A stretch of DNA of 64,000 nucleotides from Panagrolaimus kolymaensis (taxonomy: Eukaryota; Nematoda; Chromadorea; Rhabditida; Panagrolaimidae): positions 1,984,001 to 2,048,000 of the forward strand of contig JAJQJQ010000014.1 in NCBI GenBank assembly GCA_028622995.1, given 5' to 3'. How positions within the stretch are numbered: the first letter of the stretch is position 1; each line of letters begins with the position of its first letter. A program made the translations under genes and the position numbers. Of this stretch, positions 12,150 to 22,891 are shown piece by piece. The notes under the pieces are model-generated. The model worked only from the letters and a program-made list of their open reading frames with translations, was not told the DNA's origin and did not search any database.

Positions 12150-15100
12150 ATGATACGTCGGGAATATTTGAAAATTTATTATTTTCATAAACTTTTTTTT
12201 CAAATATTTTTATTGTTTTTTATTTTAAATTATAATTTTATTTTCGTCGTCGTCGATGCACGCTCAATTTTAATGGGAGATGAAGCAATTGTGAAAACAA
12301 ATTTGGGATGGATTCGAGGACAAAAATTGGTATGAATTTCTCTTGCCACGAAAAGTTTTTTAAATTCATAAAAATTTGTTTTAGGAATTTCAAAATGAAT
12401 CCCTTCATGCATATTTTGGAGTTCCATATGCTAAAGCTCCAATTGGTGAAAGAAGGTTTCAATTGCCAGAAATGATAGAACCATGGAGTGGAGAATTTGT
12501 GGCATCTAATTTATCCAAAACTTGTTTCTTCACTAAAGATGGAGCATTTCCTGATTTTCCTGGCGCTGAAATGTGGAATCCACTTAATGTAAGATTTTTT
12601 TTGGGTTTCAAAGGGAAAAATTTATTTGCTTTGGAAGTTTATGCAAATTTTTACAAATGTTTAAAAAGTTTAACATATTTCTTTTTTTTCTTTAGTAATT
12701 TTTCGGATATAAAAATACAATTATTTGTATTTTTAAAACAAAAAAATTCCATTCATACAAAAATTTAAGATTTTGAAGACCACTTAATTAATTTTGTTGA
12801 TGACGCAGCAAATTCATTTATGAATGAAATATTTAATTGTTCTGCTTTTTTTTTATTTTCTCCAAAAAAACTGTTATAGTTAGTTGCCTCTATTTTGGCA
12901 GACCCATGCACTTTTCTGAGCAGCGCCAAAGCCAAGGATTTCATTTTTTTTCGTAACAAAAAAGAAAGTCCTTGAACTCCATCTTGAAGCTTCAAGTATC
13001 TTTTTTTGCGAAATTTTCTTTGTTTCCGCTTTTTTCATTCTTTTTCTTTTAATTCTTTGCAAGTCATAAAAATTTGCATTAAAAACAAAGACAAGGGAAA
13101 GTTTTTTCTCAATTAAAAAATATTTGAATAAAAATCGAATAAAATATCTTTGAAAAAAAAGGTTTTTAGACAATGGATGAAGATTGTTTAAGTTTAAATA
13201 TATGGGTACCTAAAAACCATGATGGTTCAGTGATGGTTTGGATATATGGCGGAGGATTTTATTCAGGTTCACCGTCACTTGAATTATATGATGGCAAAGT
13301 TTTATCTGTGATGGAAAAAACCATAGTTATTAATATTAATTATCGGTAAGCAACAACTCTTTTTTCTTGACGCGAATATATTTTTTATACTTTTTAAGGC
13401 TAGGCCCATTTGGATTTTTATATTTTGGTGATGATTCTTCAATAAATGGAAATATGGGATTAGTGGATCAACAAATTGCCCTAAAATGGATATATGAAAA
13501 TATTGGATATTTTGGTGGAGATAAAAATCGTGTGACTTTGTTTGGAGAATCTGCAGGAGGTGCCTCAGCTACAGCTCATTTATTTGCTCCAGATTCATCC
13601 AAATATTTTAATAAAATTATTTGCAATGTAAGTTTTAAACCGAAAAAGTTTCGAAACGAGAACAAAAATGCTAAAAAAAATTCGTTTCGAGACTGATCGT
13701 AATATGGTCTCATATCAAAAATTTAAAATGTTAAGCTTGCTTTGGCTTCAGAACCAAATTGTTTAATAAATTTATATATTTTGTTTTTTTAGTCTGGAGT
13801 AATAATCAATAGTTGGGCAACAAAACCAAAAAATTTCATAAAAAATTTATCAATAAAATTGGCTAAAAAAGTTGGATGCATTCCATTGGATTCCAATGAT
13901 GTCGAACTCAAATCTGAAAACATTCCAGCTATTTTAAAATGTATGGCTGATGTTAAACCCAGCACTTTACAAGTATGTAAAAAACCTTTATTTTTTCTTA
14001 AAATAAAGATATTAAAAAAATTTTGTTTAAGGAAAAAACGGATGAAATTTCTTTGGGCTTGCATCCTATGGCATTTGCCTTTGTTCCAATTGATGAAGAT
14101 AATCATTTTTTTAAAGGAAATATATTTGAAAAATTTTATAATCAAGATTTTAAAAAGAATGTTAGCGCTATTCTTGGAACGGTTACGGATGAAGGAACAT
14201 ATTGGTTGCCATATTATTTAGCTAACACTGGATTTAAATTTAATCATACTGTTTCTTCTGAAGATGTCAGCAATCAAGCATTAATTTCAAAGTAGGTTTT
14301 ACTATTTTTTTTTAAGTTTTTGAATTTCGAAGTTGAAAAAGTTTCAAAAAAGTTATATAAAAAATTGAGATGCTTTTTTTTAAATTTTATTGTAGCCCCC
14401 AATTTACTCAAACTTCATTTTTTTGACGAAAATTATTTTCGTTTTAAGACAAAAATATTTTTCGTTTTAAGACAAGTTTTTTTATTTTTTATTTTCCACC
14501 ATTTTTTAGCATTGTTTCATTTTTTATTTGTTTTAAACATTTTTTTTGCAGATCCGATTACCAAGCTTCGATAGATAAATTTATGCCATATTTCGGCAAC
14601 TCCATCTTGGTTCGCCATGCCCTTTTAAATGCCTATCAACAAGTTTCAAATCAAAGCAGCGAAAATGCTCGATTTCGGGATGGAGTGTCTCGATTTGTTG
14701 GAGATTATTTTTTTACTTGTAGTTTAATTGAATTTGCTAATATTCTGGCAGATAATATTTATGGAAATGTATATATGTATTATTTCACCCGTCGATCGTC
14801 AGCTAATCCATGGCCTAAATGGATGGGAACCATGCATGGTTATGAAATAGAATATATTTTTGGTCAACCTTTTCGTAAACCAAAATTATATAATAAAAAT
14901 CAATTAGAATTAGAACAAAAAATTTCTAAAAAAATTATGAAATATTGGAAGGATTTTTCGTTGAATGGAAAACCAACAAAAGCTTGGCCCAAATATAATC
15001 GAATTTCTCAACAAACTTTTATATTGGATGATAAAATTGCTTACACGGATGATGGAGATATTCAAGCTAGTGATAAATCTCATGGAAAATATTGTTCCCT

Positions 15101-15484
15101 TCTTAAAGAAGCAAGCGATTATCGAGCTCCGAGTAAGTAAAATAGTTTTAGTGAAAGTAACAAATTTTCAAGGATATTTTTTAAAATAAATTACTATCAC
15201 GCAAAACAAAGTATGCATATTTGATGAAAGTTTTTTAAAAATAAATTACTATCACAGGAAAGAGAGTATCATTTTTTGATAGATATTTTAAAAAATGAAT
15301 CACCGTCCCCGAAATAAAAAACTTTAGTTTTTAACTTTGATTTATTTTTATAGATTGCGGTTTCGCGGCTGAAATTCAAGACATTCAAGCTGTGGTATCC
15401 TCAGCATTGAATGCGGCTTCATCGCCCAAAATTATTGCTACACTTTCGATATATATATTATTTACTTTTTTGCTAATAATATAA
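12150..15484 (+). CDS. ace: Acetylcholinesterase, GPI-anchored type, 8 exons
   Basis: Exons 12150-12329, 12385-12588, 13170-13345, 13399-13627, 13793-13972, 14032-14291, 14552-15132 and 15354-15484 are all phase-consistent, giving 646 residues. It hydrolyses acetylcholine at cholinergic synapses. A hydrophobic signal peptide covers about residues 13-36. The choline-site Trp is W124 in [21 protein letters not shown] follows, so C107-C134 is the expected disulfide. The oxyanion hole is GGGFYSG (155-161), the nucleophile S238 in FGESAGG, the acid E377 in TDEGTYW, and the histidine H505 in MHGYEIEY, so the triad is intact. Trp124 and the DEG context favour true acetylcholinesterase over general carboxylesterase. 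The final exon encodes a Ser/Ala-rich stretch and then a hydrophobic tail ([14 protein letters not shown]) ending at the stop, the pattern of a GPI-anchor signal. The GPI form resembles nematode class B/C enzymes (ACE-2 to ACE-4). Which paralogue it is cannot be decided here. Confidence 0.93.
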
Positions 15485-15862
15485 ATTAAATTTTTTTATC
15501 TTCGTTTGATCACACATTTTCACAATGAATTTAATCGTTTTATTCCTAAAAAATTTAATTTTTGCTCTCCATATTTGAACCTTTTTTTTGTTTCATAAAA
15601 CTTTTTGTTTGTGTACAAACATATCTCTTTTTCTCTTTCTTTTTTCTTCAAATATTTTGTGTTATATTATTTTTTTTAACTTTTTTTGTTTGGAACTTTA
15701 CTTTTTCTTGCCAATTTTTTTATTTTCAAAAATTTAATTACTGTCTTTTTATTAAATAAAATGTAGAAAAAAATAATGCGCTTGTCGAAGTAAGATTTTG
15801 TTTTGTTACTTTTAGCGAATAATTTTTGCAGCTAATTTTTTTATCCTCTCTTGTTATTTTAG

Positions 15863-16463
15863 ATAGAAAAGACACGACTTAAAGTGATTGAATCAGAGCG
15901 TCGTTATAAAGAGCAACTAGACAAAATTAAAGAAGAAACCATGAAAAATGTTAAAAGCTGAAAAAGAAAAGTTTGAAAGAAAACAAGAAGAAATTAAACG
16001 TGAGTTCGAAAAGAAAATGGCAAAAAATAACGAAAAATCCGAGGAAGATAGAAAGTTGATGGAAGAAAAGTTCAAAAAAAGTCAAGAAGAAGCCGAAAAG
16101 CGAAATGCGGAGGAAACCCAAAAAGCAATTGAAAAAATTAAAAATGATTATGAGAAAAAGATGAATGATACAAATGAATCACAAAAAAAACTTGAGTCTC
16201 TCAAAAGTGATTATGAAAAAAGGCTTGCTAAAGCTGATGAAGATGATATTCGAAAGAAGGGAGCTTTAAGTTGCATCTGGTAGGGAACAAAAGAAGGTGC
16301 AAATTCTGCAAATTCACTTGCTTGGAAAATTAAAGATTCTACAGGTAGCGGATTTTTAGCTTGTTTAGTGGGAGGTGCAACAGCACCGTTTTCGACCATT
16401 TTTGGTGCAGCATGTGGTGGACTTCAAGGAGCCACAAACGTAGCAAAAAAGATACTTTCTTAA
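15863..16463 (+). pseudogene. Broken coiled-coil/glycine-zipper gene fragment
   Basis: After an acceptor ending 15862, the frame reads IEKTRLKVIESERRYKEQLD. It is then interrupted by a -1/+2 shift near 15940-15950 and continues as a highly charged coiled coil (about 100 residues of E/K/R heptads). A TAG at 16281-16283 interrupts the frame after ALSCIW. Beyond it the same frame continues GTKEGANSANSLAWKI and a Gly/Ala-rich stretch (GSGFLACLVGGATAP, then FGAACGGLQGAT), with a final stop at 16461-16463. A possible upstream exon ends at about 15788. One frameshift plus one nonsense codon argue for a pseudogene. Coiled coil followed by a glycine-zipper-like hydrophobic tail occurs in some membrane-associated GTPases, but no GTPase domain is visible, so the family is not assigned. 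Confidence 0.55.
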
Positions 16464-16571
16464 TCATTATTAATTTTTAAACTATAATCCAATATTAAAT
16501 TTGAATTTATTATTATGTAACATATATTTGTGTAAGAAGTATGTATAATAAATTTTTTAATTATTATCAGA

Positions 16572-16745
16572 TACAGTGTTTGCGAACTTCCCATTTTACC
16601 ACTTCCCTAAACTTCCACTTCCCGACTTCCCATTCACTTCCCACTTCCACTCACTTCCATCACTTCCGTCATTAACTTCCACTTCCATTCACTTCTATTG
16701 GAAGTTTAAGTGGAAGTGAGTGGAAGTGGAAGTTCGCAAACACTG
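16572..16745. mobile_element. Short hAT-like foldback MITE, relative of 40-488
   Basis: The ends are CAGTGTTTGCGAACTTCC and its exact reverse complement. The left flank atcagata and right flank attcagata match if one T is allowed as an insertion, fitting an 8-bp target duplication. The interior is made of cttcca/tggaag repeats, so almost the whole 174 bp can fold on itself. It shares the CAGTGTTTGC terminus with the element at 40-488 and sits just 3' of the chemoreceptor gene. Confidence 0.78.
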
Positions 16746-16808
16746 ATTCAGATATAATGAAGTTTTACATAAAACGCATATCATAAAACAATATTTTTTA
16801 CTTTAAAA

Positions 16809-19046
16809 TTAATCATTATTATTTGACGGCCTAACAACAGCATTTGATTGGTGCGAATTAATTGAATAAATATTAGGTTTTATAATTTTTTTACAATGCT
16901 TTTCTACGCTATTGTATACTATTTTAATTTTTCCAATAACTGCATGTCGATAACATTTGATCGAAAAAATTGTTACCAATGGATTTGCTACTGGTATCCT
17001 AAAAACCACAAAAATAAAAAAATTCATAGAAGCCTTTTTTTTTTGTAATATTTGGAGACTTACCAACACCAATAAATGCTAACAATCACACCAAGTCCAG
17101 GGATATTTATTTGAGCAAATGTTGCAATCACTACACTTCCAACTGGGCACATAACAAATATCAAGGGTATGATAGCCTGAAATAATATTAATTTGAAGAA
17201 AATTTTATTTACAGATACTTTTGTTCGAGAATTATTTTAATTATTATTTAATTAATAAAGATCAAGTTTATTTGTTTGGATGACTGAAAATCACCCATTT
17301 TTGGTTCTTTAAAAAAAGTATAGTTTTTCAAATAATGTCATATTCTAAGAGATTATGATTATTAATTTTTTAACTTCACTCAACAAATTAAATAACTGCT
17401 TATTTTTTTATAGTCGAATAAATAATAATTATTAATTTTTTATAGTAAATTCGTTTTTGTTTTCTAACAAAATACATAAAACTACGAAATGATGAATAAT
17501 TTTTTTTTTTTTTTTTGCTTTAGTAAGCAATTCTATATATTTTTATATTACAAATTCATCTTAATGTTTTATAGAAAAGTTAAGTCTTTTTGACTTTAAA
17601 AAAACATACATACCTGAAAGATAATTGTTTTCGTCATTTGTTTATGAATTTTTTGAGTTTGAAATGAAAAACTGTTGCTAATATTGTGTAGATTTAATTT
17701 GCGCCAAACTTTTATGCAGGTTACTATAGTTATTCCATAACTAATTGAAATTAAAAAGGACGCATAACAAAATGAAATTCTTAAAGGCCAATGAAAAATA
17801 TCTGCAACAAAAAATGGTGGGATTCCATTAAAAAAATATGGATCCGCTTTGAGAAGGGCTAATTTTTCTTCCATCGTGGTAGGATTGGGCCAAAATACAT
17901 AACTCGTTATACATGCATAAGAAAAAGCTCCAATAATTGAAAATCCAAAAATGATAAAATATTGCAAATTTGTGAGTTTCTTTTCTTGAACTATCATGAA
18001 ATATCGATAAATAAATTGTACGGGAATCGAAGTGACACAAAAAAGTAAAGCAAAAACCCAAATAATAATGCAAAGATAATTGTATGGAAATGGAATGAAT
18101 GAAAACTTTCCAACAATTAACATAAAAAATGAACCATTTTTGTAATCGGTTTGCTATAAAAAATTGCCTTTTTCAGCACAAATATTTCAATTTTTAAAGA
18201 GCTTAGAAAAAATTTTGACACCAAAAATAAAAAAACAAATTCATAGATAAACAATTATTTTGATTAAAGGGAGTGTCTCAAGCGATAGAGATTTCCTTAC
18301 AGCGGGTGTTCCTAGCCCGAAAGTTTTTTTTCATTGTCTCAAAAGCTTACAAAGTGCTACGAATTTTTGTAGCTTTTTGTAGCACTTCTAGAAAAAAAAA
18401 CAAAATGCTACAAAAAATCTGAAGCTCTTTGTAAGCTTTTGGGACAATGAAAAAAAACTTTCGGGCTAGGAACACCCGCTGTAAGGAAATCTCTATCGCT
18501 TGAGACACTCCCTTTAAGCGGGCATGATTTTTTTTATTTTTTATGGTAAAACTAATTTTCTAATCAAACAGTTTGAAATTTTTAGTTATGAGAAACAAAA
18601 AACTTTTTAAAAATATATGGCTTTTTAAGTATAAAGTTTTTTTTGGGCAATATAGCAAAAAATATGTAAAGTTTGTTTGGAAACAAGCTTAAAAATTTTT
18701 AAATTTTAGTTAGATAAAATTATTGCTCTTATTAGAATAGGAAGCTCGTGGTTTTATTTGATCGCTTCATGGGCTTGATTTTTATTTAAAACTTCTTTTT
18801 CTCAAATTAACTTACCACTTTTGTAATATCATTTACGACGGTGAAGAAAATATCAATGACACAATTTTGAAGTAAAATAATTTTGTAATCGTCTAATAAT
18901 TTGGTGGTTTTATAAAAAATCAAATAAATCAACAATGCATTCAACGCCAAACCCATAATGGAAACAATATTTGCAATGATTTCAAAAATTAATCGCAAAT
19001 CGATCAATGGTCGATGTTGTGACATATTTTCATCGATGTAATCCAT
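16809..19046 (-). CDS. Serpentine chemoreceptor (Str/Srd superfamily), complete, 4 exons
   Basis: Minus-strand exons 19046-18816, 18153-17614, 17176-17064 and 16998-16809 are phase-consistent and give 357 residues. This is a seven-transmembrane nematode chemoreceptor. TM1 is in exon 1 (FEIIANIVSIMGLALNALLIY), followed by a second helix with CVIDIFFTVVNDI. The segment QTDYKNGSFFMLIVGKFS crosses the first junction. Exon 2 carries four more helices. HKQMTKTIIFQAIIP spans the second junction just before TM6, and TM7 carries the hallmark IPVANPLVT, with a proline-asparagine pair as in Str/Srd receptors. The cytoplasmic tail is short and Asn/Ser-rich. The first intron (about 660 bp) contains a TTAA-flanked MITE. 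A truncated paralogue lies at 27118-27920 with identical exon boundaries. Expected site is the ciliary membrane of sensory neurons; the ligand is unknown. Confidence 0.85.
18268..18513. mobile_element. TTAA-flanked palindromic MITE (piggyBac-like)
   Basis: A nearly perfect inverted repeat about 246 bp long. It starts AGGGAGTGTCTCAAGCGATA and ends with the reverse complement. TTAA lies at both borders (18264-18267 and 18514-18517), the target-site duplication used by piggyBac transposons. Arms of roughly 90 bases pair almost without mismatch; the centre (gctacgaattttt...gctacaaaaa) continues the hairpin less perfectly. There is no coding capacity. It sits in the first intron of the chemoreceptor gene. 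Confidence 0.78.
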
Positions 19047-19589
19047 GATTTTTTTTATTATTTCCCAATAAATAAGAAAATTCTAACTTTTTTAAGAACA
19101 AATTTTTTTTAGAAAAATGCTCGAATATAAAGAATTGAAATAATTTTTTGACTTATATATACGATTTCTACAGATTTCTTAATTCATTTATAATTAATAA
19201 TTAGAAAATGCTTTGGATGATTCAGAAAGTTAATGAGCAAATAATTATTTATTTTATTTTTTCATCACAAAAAAGACAAAACATATTATTCGTTTGCCTC
19301 TGCGTCGTCTTTCTATGCATGAGTATAACTAATAAATCTATCATGCGGAATAGAAAAAATAATTTTGTTTTTCAAACGTTAAAAAAAATTGTTCAACTCT
19401 ATAGATTAATTCTAGATTGATATTAACAGTCTTCTTCAATGATTTAATTAAAAAATAATATTATGATGTGGGTTAATTTAAATTTTTAGCTTCACTGATT
19501 AAGAAATAAAAGGAAATTTAATAGTATATAACTAATGAATGGATGAAAGAAGGAGGCTGTAGACTGAATTTTATTTATTAAAGTTATAT

Positions 19590-19740
19590 GAGTTTCATGT
19601 TTCAAGCAAAAAATCCAATTTAATTGACACAATAAATTTTAATCTTTTATCCCATTCAATAAGTAAGGAAGCAAATTAAGATTCTTGTTCATCAAATCGA
19701 ATCAAATTTTAACCTGTAATGGATTTGATTATTGTCACGA
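19590..19740 (-). pseudogene. Decayed copy of the C-terminal exon of the gene at 21643-21955
   Basis: On the minus strand the sequence reads TIIKSIT, a stop codon, then NLIRFDEQES and a stop. The intact exon at 21643-21778 reads GIIKSITSENLIRFNEQDY. Matching flanking sequence, including a gacacaat block and 'caagcaaaaa', shows it is a duplicated gene end carrying an in-frame stop. No upstream exons were seen next to it. Confidence 0.55.
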
Positions 19741-20001
19741 AGTGACAAATATAGGTATCATGGAGATTTAGGAAGATAGTCCTTTGGGAGTTGGTTGTAT
19801 CTTCTGTAGATGTTTTTTTTCAAACAAACAAAGGAATATTTATCAAAAATATAAAAAGTATTAATTGTCTTGGCCTAGAAGCCACTGAAGAAACTTCCAT
19901 TTGATATCTTAAATTTTATTGAATGTTTCAACTAAAAATATGTATATTTTGAAACTCTGAAGCTCAAGAAATAAATTTGAAAAAAATCAAAGGTATTAAT
20001 T

Positions 20002-20135
20002 CTCTAGACAATAGTCTCCTTCACCGTTGTAAATAACTTTCATAAATAAAAAGCTTGCAGCTTTCTTAAATTTTGATAAAAATTATTTAAAATTTTTTCA
20101 ATGAAATGAGTCGATAAAATGAAAAATGAATTTTA
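20002..20135. repeat. Diverged copy of ~147-bp repeat unit
   Basis: Shares blocks with 21390-21568 and 22892-23187, notably aactttcataaataaaaagc, the stretch tttatttaaaatttttt and atgagtcgataaaatgaaaa. It looks like an old, diverged copy of the unit repeated in tandem at 22892-23187. No coding potential was seen. Confidence 0.5.
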
Positions 20136-20286
20136 AAATAATTAAAACGCATGACATTGTTGTCATTAATGTGCGCCAATTTTCTTGCGTTTTTTTTCAT
20201 TCCATAATTTTTTAAACATTATTGTGCACCAATTTTCTTGAAATATTTTTGTTATGTCTTTCTTTTTAAATTATTAGCCTGCGCGA

Positions 20287-20307
20287 TAGAGAGAGAGAGA
20301 GAGAGAT
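20287..20307. repeat. (GA)n microsatellite
   Basis: About ten GA units in a row, the clearest dinucleotide tract in the window. Confidence 0.9.
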
Positions 20308-20396
20308 GCTCTGTTGTAGTCTAGTTTTATTTCGTCCGGTTGTGTTTTTCATTGGCTCAAAGCATTTTTTGTTTCTTTTTCTTTCTTGGTCCCTTT

Positions 20397-20454
20397 TATA
20401 AAAGCAACGGTGTTTTCTTTCTTTTTGTGTGGTCCGGAGCTTTCGGGTTATCAT
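20397..20454 (-). promoter_or_regulatory. PSE-like 27-bp motif plus TATA box, copy 1
   Basis: On the minus strand, a 27-bp motif (20454-20428, core CCCGAAAGCTCCGGACC) is followed by an 18-bp spacer and then CGTTGCTTTTATA (20409-20397). The same motif, TATA element and near-identical spacing recur at 20951-21007, although the spacer sequence differs. This is the arrangement of a proximal sequence element and TATA box in type 3 RNA polymerase III promoters. A transcript would start near 20370 and run towards lower coordinates. No T-run terminator is obvious before the (GA)n tract, so this copy may be dead. Confidence 0.5.
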
Positions 20455-20950
20455 TAAATCCAACATCAGCATAGTTTTTGCCCCAAACATATCAATCCTG
20501 AGCTTTTTATTTGTTGCTTTTACTCACCCCAATGGTGTCAGTCTATTTCGGTTTTTCTCAAAACATTTTCTTCGACTTTAAAAATAAGAAAAAGTCATTT
20601 TCACAATCGAAAGTATCACGTAAACTTGAAACCCAGCTTACAACTTTTGTTCACTTTTTTTTCCTCCCCGCACAAATAATAAACACATAACGATTCTCTT
20701 TTTTTTTTTTTGCTGTAATTTCTTATGTTTGGAATACACGAATAAGTTAGTTAGTAAAATCTTCATTGCCCCTTTTGTTTTCAAATTTTTTTATTAACAA
20801 AAAAGACAGCAAAAGGCGACACATTTTTTATAAAATCTTTTCCAAAGCAATTTTATGATTTTTTTTTTCGCAAAAAATTGAATGTCTTTGACTATCTAGT
20901 TTGAGCCGTCTCTTTTGGTTGCCATTAATCCAAACGCATCTTCAATGTCT

Positions 20951-21007
20951 TATAAAAGCAACGTCGTATATTTGCTTAAATGTGGTCCGGAGCTTTCGGG
21001 TTATCAT
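20951..21007 (-). promoter_or_regulatory. PSE-like 27-bp motif plus TATA box, copy 2
   Basis: Second copy of the arrangement: a 27-bp motif identical to copy 1 (21007-20981), a 17-bp spacer, then CGTTGCTTTTATA (20963-20951). The expected transcript would begin near 20925 and could end at the T6 run read from 20877-20872, giving a short RNA of roughly 50-60 nt. That run (AATTTTTTG) also fits an Sm-site pattern. The transcript regions of the two copies are only loosely alike (shared AAACTAGA and TTTGNNNNAATG). I do not recognise the RNA. Confidence 0.52.
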
Positions 21008-21389
21008 GATTAAAAAAATCCGGAAGCAAACACTTGACCACATTTTTTTTTGCTTTATTTCGTAAAATTAGGAAAATACTTTTAAATTTAGCTAATAAAA
21101 ACATTTAAAAAACGCATGTTTATTTTGTCATTTATATTTATAATTTTCTGTAAAAATATATTTATTTCACCAAATGACATTTATTGTAATTTGAGTCAAG
21201 TTTAAAATCTTATCCAGGCTCACCATTTCAAGATGTAAAAAAATTAATGATGGAGGTTTAGGATATTAATAAAAGTGAAAAAATGATATAATACAGTCCA
21301 AAATTAAGGAAAAATAAATATTTAGTTTGCATTTTATTTTTTAGTAAAAATTCGGAGACACTCAAAGTTTTATTCTTCATTTAAAGATG

Positions 21390-21568
21390 CAAACAATATT
21401 TTTTTTAACCATTGTTGATAGCTTTCATAAATAAAAAGCAAGCTGCGTTTCTAATTTTTGGGAATTTTTATTTAAAGTTTTGTCTTAGAAATGAGTCGTT
21501 AAACAAAAAATTGAATTAATGAGTTTACTATAGACAATATTGTTCTTGACCGTAGTTGATTGTTTTCT
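21390..21568. repeat. Copy and partial copy of ~147-bp repeat unit
   Basis: Contains gatagctttcataaataaaa, tttttatttaaagttttgtc and aaatgagtcgtta. A second partial unit starting gacaatattgttcttgaccg follows at about 21533. It lies just downstream (3') of the minus-strand gene remnant at 21643-21955. Confidence 0.55.
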
Positions 21569-21642
21569 TATTTCTTTTTTATTTCAAGCAAAAATTCATT
21601 TTTTATTTAACTGACACAATCACTTTGAATCTTTTTTCCTTT

Positions 21643-21955
21643 TCAGATAGTAAAATAATAATCTTGTTCATTAAATCGAATTAAATTTTCACTCGTAATG
21701 GATTTAATTATTCCTAATTCAATTTCAGTGGAAACCGATTCAATTTGATTATTCCTTTTTAAACAATCAAAAATTTGCCTAAAAATTTTTTCTTTTTATG
21801 TTTGTTTTAAATTAAAAAATGTTGCAGCTTACATATATTTTTTCTTTAATTTTACCAATGTAAAAGCAATAGGCATGATGAGATAAATAAAAGCTTGAGC
21901 TGTATCAAGCATTAATCGAAGCAAAGCATTCATATATACATCTCCAATATCAGGA
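21643..21955 (-). CDS. Last two exons of a membrane-receptor-like gene (5' part missing)
   Basis: Exon 21955-21833 follows an acceptor (aaaatttcag) and reads PDIGDVYMNALLRLMLDTAQ, then a hydrophobic helix FIYLIMPIAFTLV and KLKKKY. A 54-bp intron (GTAAGC...TTTTTAG) leads in phase to exon 21778-21643, which encodes a 45-codon polar tail (MQIFDCLKRNNQIESVSTEI near its start, ending EQDYYFTI and TGA). One transmembrane helix, a basic junction and a polar tail fit the seventh helix and C terminus of a nematode serpentine receptor, but the family is not recognised. No matching upstream exons are found between 21956 and 25030, so the copy is probably 5'-truncated. A decayed copy of its last exon lies at 19590-19740. 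Confidence 0.45.
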
Positions 21956-22508
21956 CTGAAATTTTGTTTTGTTATTGCTTTTAAAAACAAATAAAAAAAC
22001 TCAAAAAAGCAACTAAAGAATAATGTTGAGGGAACTTTTGCTTTATTTTTTTGTTTTTATAAAGTTCAAAACATTTTTTTATGAATCTGTTTTTTTGAAA
22101 GACGAAAAAGAGAAAATGAAGAAAAATTCATCATAATTTTTTTTCTTCGCAAAAAGAAGCCGTGAAAATGTAAGAACCAAACGAAAAATGCTTTTAGTTT
22201 CGCAAAAAGAAAAAAAACAATAATTTGTTGAATCATTTAATGGGCGAGAAATTTTCTTCTTTTTTTCTTGTTACAAAACACAATGAAGTGCAACAAGAAT
22301 TATATAAAACAGTCGTAAAATTTTGACTTCATTTTTTTTTTGAATATTTTAAGCCGCTTTTTTTTCTTCATTTCGTTTTAAAAACTAAGGTTTTTTATTT
22401 ACAGATGTCGAGTTGAATAAAGACTAGTTTCATTCTGTTTAATTCCCAGATTTGGTTGCTTGGGTCTAAATTTACAAAATTTTGATTAAGTGAATAACTT
22501 TCATAGCA

Positions 22509-22652
22509 GCTATATTAAAAGAAAATGCGGCAGATATAATTATCAAAAACCTTACTTCGCAAGCATTATTGGCTCCAAAGAATGCACGTTAAGTTGCAAA
22601 AGATAGCGAAGTTATTCTTAATGAAGCAAGAAAATTGATAAAATTTAATTGA
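22509..22652 (+). pseudogene. Small gene relic with one in-frame stop
   Basis: A 48-codon frame follows an acceptor-like tttcatag. It reads AILKENAADIIIKNLTSQAL, continues to KNAR, hits TAA at 22590-22592, then reads VAKDSEVILNEARKLIKFN and TGA. Codon use and an amphipathic helical pattern look protein-like, unlike the surrounding low complexity. The family is not recognised, and no flanking exons are seen. Confidence 0.3.
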
Positions 22653-22891
22653 TTTTAAAACTATTGAAAAGATATCTCAAAATGGTTGCATTTCAAGAAC
22701 CAAAATACTAAATAAAAATAAAAAAGGTCTTATCAAATTTACTAACGTACATATAAAAACTTTGATATCTATTTTTGATCTTTAAAAACCTTACAGAAAT
22801 AATGGATAATGCCATAAAGTTTGAATAAAATTCTAAATTCTGTTTAATTGGAAAAAAATAAAATAATAATTTTATTACTTCATGTTTGTCT

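Noticed and set aside
12230..12462. Minus-strand ORFs over the acetylcholinesterase 5' exons
   Set aside because: Antisense shadows of verified coding exons.
20266..20490. 74-residue minus-strand ORF over the PSE-like motif (MITRKLRTT...)
   Set aside because: The conserved 27-mer is open in other frames too, the second copy has no matching ORF, and the downstream residues come from the (GA)n tract.
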